Below are positions 1 through 59,139 of a DNA stretch of 64,000 bases, one piece after another. Source of the DNA: Muraenolepis orangiensis. Lineage: Eukaryota; Chordata; Actinopteri; Gadiformes; Muraenolepididae. Under the pieces are notes generated by a model. It saw nothing but the letters and a program-made list of their open reading frames with translations, did no database searches and was not told the origin of the DNA. How positions within the stretch are numbered: the stretch's first letter is position 1; every line of letters starts with the position of its first letter. Where the stretch lies: positions 9,220,643 to 9,284,642 of the forward strand of contig CM051013.1 of NCBI GenBank assembly GCA_027704905.1, given 5' to 3'. The translations under genes and the position numbers were made by a program.

Positions 1-174
1 TCAACCATACCTAACGTGCCAATGTCTGAAATGTCAAGTCTCGCCATGTTGCGCACGCTATCCGTGACGTGGTTTCACGCTAACCTCGCGATGTTTCAAA
101 AAGGAGGGGAGTGTCAAATTCCAGGAGAGCGAGAGAGAGAGAGAGGAGAGGGAGTCGGAGAGAGGGGCGCAAAG
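1..174 (+). promoter_or_regulatory. atf7: Candidate atf7 promoter / non-coding first exon
   Basis: The left edge has a CRE-like TGACGTGG at 65-72, a purine-rich GA run at 127-170 and a good donor (AAAG then GTGAGT) at 174/175. The first atf7 coding exon is preceded by an acceptor at 5021-5023, so a non-coding upstream exon must exist, and this is the best candidate seen. Mammalian ATF7 also has a non-coding first exon. The exon start is unknown and may lie outside the window. It could instead belong to an upstream gene. Transcript evidence is absent, so this is inference. Confidence 0.35.
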
Positions 175-3100
175 GTGAGTTTGTAAACAATTGATTACCA
201 TTTCAAATTACTATACAATGTTTAATTGAATTTTAAGTATCACAAAGTGCGACCCACACGCTCACGTCTGTCCTACTGTCTGTTATTTAGAGCGTTGATT
301 TCAATTAGTTGTCAAAACTGTTGTGGTTAGATTACAACGTCTCCCTTGTACTCTCGCTCGCCGTTAAGTGTCAGACTGCTAACTTAACTGCTAGCTTTTG
401 CTCTATTTCCACTTAATAAGTTGGCACACGAGTCTCCTCGAAGTAACCGCAAAAGGTGATCAAATAAACGTGTTGGTGTGTTGGTTGACATCGCTGTAAT
501 TCCGAGTCCCCGACGACGCTTCAACTTCACTCGTCCGATCTGTTATGTTCCCCCACGGCGGCCCTGCGTGCAGTTCACGTTAGCTGCTTCAGCTAACTCC
601 TTTCATAAGACATGGGAAAAAGTTGCATATTTATTTTCGCTTCCCCCCCCCCACGCCAATGGTATTCAACGTGTTGCGGTTATTGACACGTTATAACTAC
701 TTTGCTGGACTTGTCGGTTTTTGGTTTGGTTTGCCTAGAACCAATTAGTGAAAAGAATAGGCGGTCTTGTACGGGAAAAGGCAGGGCTAAGTTTTGGGTA
801 ATGGAGGCTAGACTCAACTTTTTCACCACGGCAAAAAGGTGTCTTGTAACGTTGTAATAATGGGGCTATTACGTTTGACCCTGTGAAATGATTGGTATCA
901 CCAACCTGACGGTCATTTACCTGGTAGATATATCTTCTCAAGTCGACAGATGTTTTATGTTTTCGTCAGCAGCAGTACCCCGAACTAAAATGTACTTGGC
1001 AAGAGATCCTGATGAACACTCCGTAGTACATGTATCTGTGCATGTCAACACCTTTGGTATACATGCAGGTCATGTTCTAGACTGAGGGATCGTTTCACCA
1101 CATGCACCAGTCTTGAACAGGGGAAACTGCACGTTTAAACAATTGTAACACAAATAATATAACATGGATTTGAAACAAACAAAAAACATTATTTATTTCG
1201 ATTATAATGAACCAGCTGTTGCTGTACTGTTAGTACTGCACTGTACTGTTAATGCTGTAGTATTTTGGCAACAGCCCTACTGTCCGGTCTCTATTGTCAA
1301 GAAATGTATTAGCATGTATTTTATCTGTGCAAATAATTGTTAATAATCGTTGTACTGCAACCAAATTGCAAATTGTCTGCCTTCAACTCCGTCCTACACA
1401 TTTGCACAGGCATGTGTTTTGGCTCTATGTGGGCTTTATGTTTATTCACTGGTTACCAAATCTCAGCTTCTATTTGCTTATAATGAATGCACATTAACTG
1501 TTGGTCACAGCCAGCTGCAGGCCAGCTCTCGTCTCCCAGCGTGTCAAGCTTCTATTTACCACAGCTTCACCTGTGATCTACCAAATACCCTTGATCCTAT
1601 GGTAAACCAATCACTAACTGCCCCACGCCCTCTCTGTCTTATGCCTTCTCTCGCCCCTCTCTCTCCCCCCCCCTTTTCTGTGGGGGTCTCCCCTACCCTC
1701 TGGCAATTCAAGCCTCGGATTCCAGAGTCGCGGCTGCAGCGTGAGCTATTAATACAGTTTGTTTAGTCAGTTTCCTAGCAGTCTCCATCAAACACTGAAT
1801 GGCTGTGGCTGATTATAGCCGGGCCCCGTTCCCCTACACCTGCTGAGTAGGAGAAATCCAAGTTACCAACGGGACGGTGGGCTCGATGAGTGGTAACAGA
1901 GAATTGGGGCCGTTTTGGATTCTGTGTCACCTTGGATGAATGGAGGCATACATATGTGGAGGGGGGAGATCCGGCGCTTAATGATCCTCAATTAATCATG
2001 TGCATCATGTCTATGATTTATGGACCAAAGTGTATTCTTGAGGTCGGTAAAGACTTGTCACTTTGAGGATGACAACTGGTGTTGTCATCCTCAAACATTT
2101 ACCTTCATCCTTCTCTTTGGGGTTTGATGGTTGAACAGTTTATTGTTGGACAGTAGTACCCATTCACACTTTTTGTAGTGTGCTCTGAACTAGCCAACAA
2201 CCTAATTATTATAATAATAATTCAGTTGAGTTGATTTACTTGCACGATCATAATATTAGGAAATGGACACATTTAAACATCTTGTTTCTTCATATTATTA
2301 AGTATATATAGATTATGGTCTTACACCCCCAAAATCGAATTCCTACATTTTGTGTTGGTGTGAGCCAGCCCATGTGGACATCTACTAGGTTTAGGCCTAT
2401 AGCTAAATGTAAACTTCCCCCTGTTAAATCAATGCCAGATGGCTGTGTTTCCATATTATGTCCACACCCTGGGTATAATGAGGTGACTGCAGTATCTCGT
2501 TTGCAGATGCATCTCTGCCCAAGTTGACTCCGTGGATTGTAAGCAATTTGCAAGAGCTCTGGCACTGGCCTGCTGCCTTCCTCTCCTCCAGAACCTGGGA
2601 GGTCTGCAAGGAATCAAACGGCCGTATTGCGTCGGCCCTTTAATCATTGTGCGGAGGGATGGGAAGCTTTTAAAGGCAAACAAGTTGCAGTCCCCTTCTC
2701 CCCGTGAAGGAATGTAAGCTGAGGGAGAGACAATGGGTAAAACATATTACAAGCATAACTGCAAGCAAGGCCATACAGCTGCAGTGCTAGAGACCAGGAA
2801 TCGTGTGTTGGCTCAGGACAGCGGTCTTCCTCAGCAGCACTGATGGAAGGAGGAAAATAGCCTGACTCCAACACTGGGAAAACATTCATACAAGCTATAC
2901 CAGTGCCAACAGCATGAATAATGTGTCCCACTCAAACATATTGGAGCCACTAGTGTGCTCGAATCCATGTAATATAGTTATACATATAGGTGAGAGGTTT
3001 TTCCAATTGCTTTCCAGAAACCTTTTGCACACATTTTTCACTCTTTTCCCTTGTTCATTCATGTGACTTTGTCAACATTGGAAGAGGCTGCATTGTTAAA

Positions 3101-3301
3101 TTACCATAACATGTCAGTGGTATTTGTTTATTTTAATGTCTGCTTGTGAACATGGGAAGAACCATGCACGGCATACATCTCATGTTCTGTCTGTGGTGGA
3201 ATAGGGTCTCATGTAATGAGTTGATGATGCCAGTTGGGTGTGCTTAAACATGAATTCCCCTAAGCCCTGTTGCCCAGATTTAAATATATATATTTTTTAA
3301 G

Positions 3302-3525
<224 letters not shown>

Positions 3526-3871
3526 AGTTGAGTCTCGATCGCAAGGAGAGGCGTATTTAAACAATGCTGTGTGCATATTTAACTCTGGTCAATAGCGTGT
3601 ACTCGGGAAAAGGGTTTTCCATGGTTTGTCACCCCATGGAAAGCTTGGGCTCTAAGACTGAGCTTGGGCTCAAACAAACCAAGTTGCCTTGCTAACTTTT
3701 CAACCCTGTTCTTGGATTGTGAACCCCAACATTATTTCATTACATAATTACACCACAGAGTTGGGGCATGTGCCCCCAGCCCTTTCCGCTCGAGTATTTT
3801 GACATCCTAAAACTATATCGGGTAGTCTTTTGGTCGAGTTTTTTGTATCATTATTTATGCCGTGTTATGTG

Positions 3872-4031
<160 letters not shown>

Positions 4032-4615
4032 GTTTAATATTCCATGTTGTTGGGCAACCAAGTTGTTTCCACCTGGGTTTTACAGTGGGAATTCCCCACA
4101 AAGTCAAGTTCCACATTTCATGCCGGTGGCCAGCAAGGGTAACAACGGTCCTCCCATGTACAGTATGTAACCAGGTCTAATAACATCCAAATGGGTTGAC
4201 CTTCCAATGCCACATTGGCTCCGGTGCTCCTATGCAGTCGCCTTGGCACACGCCTCCGTATCCTCCATGGAATTGCATGACGAGTAATTAACATGCAAGA
4301 TTACCCGTCACACCCCACAGCGCGTGAACCCTTGCGATGGCACAACCAGGGAACAGTCGTACGGAGGTAGGGATCGCCAGCAGTCTACCAAAGCCAATAT
4401 TTGTGATGTAGAATTACACTAGTTTGCAAGAAAAGTAGGTGAAGATGGAGGAGAGCAGAGATTATTTACATAGATGGCTAAAGGGGGGGGGGGGGAAACC
4501 TACCTAACGCCATTCGTACAGAGAAGGTAGGAGCTGTTTGAGAAGTGAAGAGAGGGGGTGGTGAAGACTGACAGAGAGAGAGAGCGGGAGGGAGTGGGTG
4601 GGTGGGTGGGTGGGT

Positions 4616-4651
<36 letters not shown>

Positions 4652-4784
4652 GAGGGAGAGAGAGACGGAGACGACTGTATAATCCGTAGCCGTTGCCCTC
4701 TCTGTAAACTAAACTGTCCTCATTGGCCAAGCAGAAGCCCCCTGTGTGAAGAGAAGTGTCACCAGGGAAACTTTGTCTTGCTGC

Positions 4785-4842
<58 letters not shown>

Positions 4843-5047
4843 TTTCCTTCTTGTAAGGGATATTTTTAAACGCCTTTCTGCTTCCTGCCTCGACTGGCGA
4901 CTACAAACCACCAGCATCCCCACTTTGTTATTTGCTGGATGCACGACACACAAATCACGAAGGAGACGAGGGAGAGGAAGAAAAGAAGCATCAACAATGT
5001 TTTCCTCTTCTCTTTTTCCACAGTTACATTGCAAGTTCTTTGCAAAA

Positions 5048-13316
<8,269 letters not shown>

Positions 13317-14384
13317 TGAGCCAGGTCACTGCGACCCAGGCATGGCTCACACTCGCCACCGGGGGGCAGCAGAGGAGGAGCATGGAAAAAAAAAAAGAAA
13401 CCTGGCCCGACCCCAAAGAGTCCAAACACCTGAACTGTTGCCTGTTTCCTTTGCTCCTCTCCTTCCTTTTTTTTTACCCGCCAGTGGAGCCATGTTGCTG
13501 AAGCCTGGAGCTTAGCAGCAAGCCTTCTGGGAATAGACTGAGACTATCGAGAGAGCTTCCTGTTCACTCTGCCATAAACTACAGGGGCTGGACTCCAACC
13601 TTGCTCCCCCCCCCTCCTCCCTTTAAACTCTCCCCTGTCATCTCTCTCTCCCTCCCCTCCTCCTCCTCCTCCTCCTCCTCCGCCTCAGTCAATACAACAC
13701 TTCACTGGACTTCACCAGGACTGCATCACTAACAGTTTACTGCCGTTACAACACTCTCCACGTGGACATGTATTGCACACAGGGTTTTAACGTTCAATGT
13801 TTTAGCGAGTAACCAAACGCAGCACGCAGGGTTTTTTTTTCACTTACAGCTGCAGCAGGGCGCCTTGGTCTAATTCAGTGTTGTTGTTTTTGTAATCCAA
13901 ATGCACTCAACCATCCAAGGTGCAGTAGCCGGAGACACTAAAAAAAAGTGTTCAATATGGCCCTCAACCTATTGTGTCAAGATCATATCAACATCCACCC
14001 CCCCCCCCCCCAAAAAAAAAACGTACCTCATGTAAACCTCTTTATAAGATGTATGAACTGTCTGAGTGGCTCTGTGTACGTATTTCAGATGCTAGCAGTT
14101 TGCTTGATAATGGTCTGATACACTAATAGCTAGGTTGTTAGCATGTGACTTTTTCTACTAGCTTGGGTTCACGTTCTCTACATGTGCAGCTATCCTCTAT
14201 AGTTAACTCTCCTATCCTCACCAGTTGGGCCATAGAACGAAAAATACAATCAACCAAGGTAACATAGTGTTTTTTTTATAATCTGTTTCTGCAGTTTTTT
14301 TGCAATAATATTCAGTATCTTTTACTGTTTTAAAAAAATTGTGTTGTCAACCCTGAAGGGAATTCAACTGTTCTGTCACTCACA

Positions 14385-14407
14385 CACTCTCTCTCTCTCT
14401 GTCTCTG

Positions 14408-14476
<69 letters not shown>

Positions 14477-14480
14477 TCTC

Positions 14481-14526
<46 letters not shown>
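14385..14526. repeat. (CT)n microsatellite in the atf7 3' UTR
   Basis: CT array with five GTCTCT units at its left end. Confidence 0.95.
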
Positions 14527-14528
<2 letters not shown>

Positions 14529-15996
14529 CCAGGCAATTAATGGTATTTATTGTTTTTTAAATGTATACCATTGCTTTATTTGTGAGACTGTATGAATTGA
14601 CATTTCTCTGTGTGACCTCTGACCTTACTATTGTACTCCAGTGGATGGTGTTTCATCCTGGCTGCTTGCTGAGCAGCCCTTAATCTGTCAGCGAACCAAC
14701 CAAATGTTAACTAAGCCATAGTGACTACACATCAGAGCTCTTATCATCTCTGGAGAGCCCAACCCCTTGTCTTGTTTCAACCACAGATAAGATCAGCGTG
14801 ACAATCTTTAATCACTGCTTTTGCACCCACACTCGGATATTCATCATTTCGCCTTAAAAATCACATCGGTGCCTCTGACTTCCCCACTTAAAAATGTATT
14901 TTATTGCATGAATAACAGCCTTATGAATGAAATCAATTGTCACTATTCTGATGTTTTCTATTCTGAATGAAAATCCATTGCGGTAGGCTACAGAATACAG
15001 CTTTTAAACGAGGGGTTATTGACATTGAAATGACCCCTGAATGACTTTATAGGTCGTCTGTCCTCTTGGTAGAAAATAATTATTGCAAACATTTCTATGG
15101 GATGCAGCCCTAGCTGTCTCGACTTTCATGTCGCTAAAACCACCCAAACAAGGAATTTTGTTTAGTGATTTGTATGGTTTCTCCACGCATCACCCATTTA
15201 CTGGTCTGGTTTAATTAGTGTATTTGCAATGGGAAACATTTCAGAAGTAGGATTTCTGTTCATGAACATAAGGGCACGTCTTTATGCACACAAAATATGC
15301 AAGTTTTTTTTTTTTTCTCTTTTCCTTTTTCTGTTCAAGTGGATTTTCGGGATTGTCCCCTTCATACAAGATTGAGACTCTCGCTAGCACTATATATTGC
15401 CGGCAGTTCTTTGCAGACGATGGTTCATCTGAAATGAAAAACGCAAACTATATTTAGCTTTTAGTGATTGTCATTGGCACTTTTGTTTTTTTCCAACTTG
15501 TATGTCCTTCGTCGTGTGCTATGTTAAGCACTATACGTTTTGCTGTCGTATCTCTCGTCGAACCCTTATCTCATTGTACTAATGAATATAGAAACTTAAT
15601 TTGTTTTTAACACAAGCATTTTGTTTTTCTCAACTCGGTTATGTTAGTCTTGTCTATCAAGACCGTATTTTATCCCAGTAGTTGATATCATCGGAGATTG
15701 TTTCTGCTATGCCTTTTGACTGTCATTGTTATAAGCCGGTTTTTGTTTTTTAATTGGTCAAATGTAAATTGTTAAACGCCTTCTGGACATATTAACAAAA
15801 ACAACAATTCTTTTGAAAAGAACAATTAACTGAGAACGCAACGATGTGAAAGTTGCACAGAGTGTTTTCATGGATTATGCACACTCCTGTTTTTGACTGA
15901 TTTCAGATTGTCCTTATATTGTACTTGTACTATATGAATATATTTAGTTACTTTTCCATGCATGTCCAAGTGAACACTTACAGTCCTGCGGTTTTA

Positions 15997-16002
15997 ATTA
16001 AA
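15997..16002 (+). terminator. atf7: Likely atf7 polyadenylation signal ATTAAA
   Basis: The hexamer is followed by ACA-rich sequence and then a T-rich stretch (TTTTTTTATC) at 16021-16029, which fits a downstream U-rich element. It is the common ATTAAA variant. Confidence 0.5.
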
Positions 16003-16423
16003 GACACAACATCTAAACAGTTTTTTTATCTACTTTTATTTACAGAAACAAACAGGAACTAGACAACCTGTTAAACTATTGGACTCCTTAAATTAATTGT
16101 GTAAATGTATTTCTAAAAAGGAAATATTTTGCCATATGTTTAGTCATAATACACAAGACGCGGTTTATGAAAGCTGCACATTAATCAGGCTTAAGTGTCT
16201 TTTTGGAGTGGTAGCATAGGCTACTATGCTGTGCTCAGTAGTTTACTCTGTATGCCAAGGCCATATAGTTGGTTGTAGAAAGGTGACTTTATGGCTTGCT
16301 TGGGTCTGGAGACATGGAAAGCATATGAGGTGAGGTGAGGAGGAGAGGGGAAGAGTGGAGATGGGAAGGACGAGATAGGAAGGACGAGAGCAGGCGAGGA
16401 GGAGACAGGAGGTGGCAGGCAGA

Positions 16424-16620
16424 ACAAGATACAAGATGTTTTATTGGCCATTTGCAACAAGTACAATGGAATGCTTACTCCCCATTCCCTCCCGCAGTAT
16501 GAATTCATGATGCAGCAGCATAGTGCAGTACAGTGCAGTAGCTGCAATGAGTCCAGAAAGTCCAGCAAAGATAGTGTAATGTTAATGACAATGTTATTAT
16601 AGTGGCAGCCCTCCTAGCAG
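16424..16620. repeat. Dispersed repeat, copy 1
   Basis: The stretch around GGAATGCTTACTCCCC (near 16469) recurs near 53201 in dip2b intron 34 with the same following CTCCCGCAGTA block. Both copies run into sequence rich in AGTGCAG. This marks a dispersed repeat family whose type I cannot name. It sits just upstream of the dip2b promoter. Confidence 0.5.
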
Positions 16621-16779
16621 TTCAATAGGCCCTGTGGATGAAAACTAACTAAACGAAAAAATATCATTGCAGCCCGTAGAGACGCGTCTGCTCTCCTACA
16701 GCGCCGGAAAATTATATATATTCAAGATTATATCTGATATATTTAGACTCGAGCACAGGCGAAAGCTGTAATAGTGTCC

Positions 16780-17051
16780 TCTTACCGCAAGAGGGCGCAC
16801 CGGCGTTTTCGCTCCGACTTGGACGCAGCGAATCGACGTACAGACGAGGTAAACGGTGTCACGTGACCGTCCTTTTGCCATTGGTGAGTTTTCCCCCATT
16901 ATGGCGGAGAGGGGCTAGTCGTGCAAATGGATATGTCTCTCCCATTCCTCGCCTGTTTTTGTGTCTTGAGGAGTATTTTTCCCAAATAGGAAGGCCTCAC
17001 GTTTTAATTAGGAGGACTGCGGTGTTTTTTTTTTTTCTAATGTCACAAGTC
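16780..17051 (+). promoter_or_regulatory. dip2b: dip2b promoter and 5' UTR
   Basis: The region has the palindromic E-box GTCACGTGAC at 16858-16867 (USF/TFE3/MYC-type site) and a YY1-like CATTATGGCGG at 16897-16907. YY1 sites of this form usually lie just downstream of the start of transcription. No TATA box was recognised. The short upstream frame at 16901 is described separately. The CGG repeat known in the human DIP2B 5' region (fragile site FRA12A) is not present here. Confidence 0.6.
16901..16918 (+). CDS. Five-codon upstream ORF in the dip2b leader
   Basis: ATG GCG GAG AGG GGC TAG reads MAERG then stop. Its ATG lies 151 nt before the dip2b start and is out of frame with it. The five residues equal the beginning of the mammalian DIP2B protein as I remember it, while the fish main frame begins MADRALD. 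It could be a regulatory uORF or coincidence created by a YY1 site. It would be translated only if transcription starts upstream of 16901. Confidence 0.3.
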   Translation: MAERG

Positions 17052-55188
<38,137 letters not shown>

Positions 55189-55854
55189 GGCCAGAAGCCC
55201 CACCCTCTGTTTACTCCACCCACCCAGACTGAGGATAACGGTGGGGGGGGGGGGGTAGGGGTAGAAGGACGGGGGAGCGATAAAGCGGTGAAACTGAGCC
55301 AAGGAGGACACATGGGAGATGAACGAGGGTGTGAGAGGAGAGGAGAGGATGGGGGAGGGCAGGGTGAGATTGTGTGCACAATTCTTTCGACCCGGTATGT
55401 ACGCCTGGACCCGGCAGCACAAGACGGCACACGTGAGAGCACTGGTGGGGAGGTGGGAGCACCGATTAAAAGCACACCTCTCTCTCTCTCACTCTCTGTG
55501 ACTATGCAGTGTGTCGCCCGCTGCCTCTGAAAGCTGCTGAGCTTTACTTTGGGGTTCTAAGAAAAGAAAAAAAAAGAGTTCTTCCTCTTTTTGATAAGAC
55601 ATATCTCTCATAAACTGTAGTAGGAAGGTGGCCTTCGCCCGATTCTCCACCTCCACCGCTCGCGAGTTTTATAAATTAGTTTATGATTTTAGCTTTTTTT
55701 AAATGTTATTTTTACTAGACTACTTCTTTTTAATTGCTTGGATTTCCCTCGGTTCAAAGTCTTCGTCACCTCCTTCATTCCTGTTTTTTAATTTTTTTAA
55801 TTTTGTTAGTTTTTCTTTGTTTGTTTATCCCACTGAGTCTAGTCTGTAACCGGC

Positions 55855-55912
55855 ATCCCTCTCCGTCCCCTCCCTCTCCGTCCCCTCCCTCCCCGTCCCC
55901 TCCCTCCCCACA
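55855..55912. repeat. C/T-rich minisatellite in the dip2b 3' UTR
   Basis: About four near-identical 14-bp units of the form CCGTCCCCTCCCTC. Confidence 0.85.
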
Positions 55913-58075
55913 GGGAGGGTCAAGGACCTGGCCCCCTTCCTCATGCACTTTAAGTTCCAGCCCCCCCTCGCCCCACTGTGCTCCCCCCCCCCCCCCCCCC
56001 TCCCCTCCCCCCCACCCCACCAATTGTCTGTCCAAGACATCCACAAGACCATCGGATCATCATCACAAACAAACAAACAAGATCATGGTGCTCCTACAAA
56101 CACAAACAAAACAAAACAATTCATGTCAGTATTGCAGTACCACCAGCAGACACAGCTCGCCTGGACAAAAAGCCTTCATCGAAGAAAAGAAAAAAAGTAC
56201 CACGATACTTCATTTAAAGTTCTACAGTGCTTAATTAAAGTACACACACACACACACACGCACACGCGCCTCACCGTGAGCTCCTGCCGACAGTGTGGCG
56301 TGGATGCAAACTGTCGCAACTCAACGGTAACGACGACAGACATCAGTCCATTAGTCCTGTGGTGCGTTCCACAGGACATCTGAAGATAGCGTCTGATGCA
56401 TTAAGACTTGTTAGTGTGGTGTGTGTGTGTCTGTGTGTGTGTGTGTGTGTATGTGTGGGAGAAGAAAAAAATAACAAAGCAAAAAATACTTATCTACATC
56501 ATGAGCAAAATGCAAGCAGTTTCTCTCTTGGATGTGGAGAATCGCAATACGTGGATAGCGTAGTAAGACTAGGAGTTTTAACAATGCAATAGTAATAATA
56601 GAATAATTGTTATAAGAGTACTAATCACAGGCTTTAAAACACACACACACTAACTACAGCGGTCATTAAGATTGTGTACCCTCCCATGGCTAAGGGTTAT
56701 TGATGAGGGTCGGCTGTCTCACAGGTCAGTAGGCAGGGCTCATGTTTTTATAACTACAGTAAGGCATTTTAACACTCTCATAAGGGTTGAGTTTTCTACA
56801 TCTATGTACTACTACTAGACCGACTTTGAACTTGGGTGATCGGAAACGCCCTGTGTGTGTGTGTGTGTGTGTGTGGTTCAACGATTAAGCAGTGTGTCTC
56901 ACCGTTAAACTCCCAACTCCTCCCCCCCAATTAGTGTCTGGGGGGTACTGAGTAGATGTGGGTTAGTTTAAGGCAAGCCGGTGCCTTTTTCTTTTGCGCA
57001 AAAACACGTGTGACAAGACAACTTGACATTCATCCTAACCCCTTTCTTTCATGGAGCAAAGACGAGAATGAGGACCGAACTCATTAACCCTTATTAAACC
57101 GAAGGAACCACACAATATTTCCGTTGGTCAAAACTTTCACGTGTGGATCCACGACAGCGGAGTGTGTGTGTGTGTGTGTGTGTCACCGTTTTGAGAGGGA
57201 AGAATGCGTCTAAAATGATGTTCACATTTTAGCATCGCTAATCAAACCCCCCCCGCCCCTCCAGTTTATGAATGTCGATTACACTGAAACAACGCACCCT
57301 CGTCAATAGGAAATCAAGGGCAGTGGAGGTGTGTCATGAACATAATATCAAGATGGCGAAGGACAAGTTGTTGTTGAGGGAAGATGTGGTCCGTACCGTA
57401 AGTGTGAGAGGTGGAACACTTGTGTTGGCTGCAGTACGTTTCGGATGCCCACCTTGACAGCATTATTCTTGCATTTTCACAGTCGAATGTTACAGGAGAA
57501 GAAATGACAAATAATTGGCAATTGTAAGTGAAAATGCACTTTCCCTAAGTCCAAATGGTGTGTGTGTGTTGGTGTGTGTGTGAGAGAGAGAGAGAGACTA
57601 CAATCTGTTCAGTTCCAGTACACATTCAGTTCCAGTATACATATGTTCATGGCACAACAAAATGGCTTTTCTTGAAAAGAATAAAAAAGCAACTTTCAAA
57701 CAAACCATTTTCATTACGAATGGTATTTCTTTTTTTTTATACGTTTTGTTTTCATGTCGCCCCCACTGTACTTTTACTCTATCCATCTTAATTGGAACTG
57801 ATTTAATATATTCTGTGACTTTCAGCAGTTAGTCCCTTCACGTGTCTAAAGACATCTGCACATTTACAAAAGATTGTAACACAGGAGTAGTTTAACTGCT
57901 CCACTGGCGGACGTTGAAATGTTTCGCAAGCCAGTCTTTTGAAGTTGGGTAATTCATAAAAAAAACAAAACTGTTATTAAAGCCTTTAGAGCAACAGCGG
58001 TTATGCTTTATTTTTTTTTTAAAATGTTTTATGTTTTTATTTGTTTGTTGCTACCGTTTTACTTAATCACGTTTG

Positions 58076-58081
58076 AATAAA
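58076..58081 (+). terminator. dip2b: Likely dip2b polyadenylation signal AATAAA
   Basis: Canonical hexamer followed by GT- and T-containing sequence. A second AATAAA at 58656-58661, just before a LINE fragment, is an alternative. Confidence 0.5.
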
Positions 58082-58739
58082 GTTTTATAATTTCACAATG
58101 GCCTAGAAGCCTTTTTCACGGACTACGGTGCTATATAACTAGAGTGGTTAGGCCAGGGGACAGACGGATTTTTAACGTTTATCACGTTTTCAGTGTGCTC
58201 AAATGAGAGTAATATCAGTGTTTTATTTCTCTTTTTTTTTTTTTTTACACTCTTTTTGCACTCAAACCACAATTATTGCTATACCTATACCTGTATCTTT
58301 AACCCCTTTTTCCAGTTATTTTTTAAAAATATCCATTTTTTTTTATTCATGCCAAACATAATGTAGAATTGAGCACGTTAAGTAGCCTCCCAAAAAAGTG
58401 AATATTGTAAGCACAACATCGGTATGTATTGTTGTACCTGTGAGGTCATGAAACTAGGGTAAGGGTTACACATATCTCTCAAGGGCCCCCAAAATGTATA
58501 CCTCAACAACCACAGTCTGTACACTATGCATTGTCAAGGTGCATCAGCGATGTTCCACAAAAGTCAAACGGTGCAAAAAAACGTCTTTCTCATGAAAGTA
58601 CACCCTTGTCAAAACACTGTTCTTGCTGTCCGTTGATGTTTCGTGTAAAATACAAATAAAATTAAAAAAAAAAGGCTTTGTCAAAAATGTCTTGGCCCAT
58701 TTTCTTCTTCTGAAATGTCAAGGTACCCTTGCCAATAGA

Positions 58740-59139
58740 AGCTTTGAACACTGGCCACTCTGGTTCAGGAGGGTGGCTAGCATCTACCTTAGGGATAAGG
58801 TGAGGTGCTTGGTCACCCGTGAGAGACGAGAGAGAGAGAGAGTAGAGCCGCTGCTCCTTCACGTAGAAAGGAGCCAGTTGAGGTGGTTCAAGGGCATCTA
58901 GTAATGAAGCTTCCTGGTCGCCTCCCGAGGGAGGTTTTCCCAAACACGTCCACCTGGGAGAAGATCACCTGGGGGCAGACCAAGGTGTACAGGTGGGGTG
59001 ATTACATCTCCACGCTGGCCTGGGAACGCCTCTGGATCCTCCAGTCAGAGCTGGTCCATGTTGCCAGGGAGAGGGAAGTTTGGGGTCCCCTGCTGGAGCT
59101 GCTACCTCCGCGACGGACGGATGGATGGATGTCAAGGTT
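58740..59139 (+). mobile_element. Truncated LINE 3' end with (ATGG)n tail
   Basis: Two frames give pieces of a non-LTR retrotransposon C terminus: RDKVRCLV, VEPLLLHVERSQLRWF, then after a frame change GRLPREVF, WGDYISTLAWERL and REVWGPLLELLPPR, followed by GACGGATGGATGGATG. The order and wording match the end of a common fish LINE reverse-transcriptase protein. It is 5'-truncated and frame-broken. The clade is not assigned. Confidence 0.75.

Larger units (their letters stand above)
13317..16020 (+). other. atf7: atf7 3' UTR
   Basis: About 2.7 kb of AT-rich sequence follows the TGA. It contains a T-rich low-complexity stretch, a run of C at 13997-14010, and a (CT)n array with GTCT units at 14385-14526. 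An ATTAAA hexamer at 15997-16002 is the best polyadenylation signal, since the dip2b promoter follows within 900 bp. No open frame of note. The extent is inferred, not shown by transcripts. Confidence 0.6.
55189..58085 (+). other. dip2b: dip2b 3' UTR
   Basis: Non-coding sequence after the TGA, with a G13 run near 55241, a 14-bp C/T minisatellite at 55855-55912, a C run near 55985-56000, and short (AC)n/(GT)n arrays near 56240 and 56420. AATAAA at 58076-58081 is the first well-placed signal; a second lies at 58656-58661. Mammalian DIP2B also has a long 3' UTR. Confidence 0.6.

Noticed and set aside
17040..17042. In-frame upstream ATG as the dip2b start
   Set aside because: It adds only four residues (MSQV), has C at -3, and the ATG at 17052 fits the family start and a better initiation context.
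16780..17051. CGG repeat as at the human DIP2B fragile site
   Set aside because: No run of CGG triplets is present in this leader.
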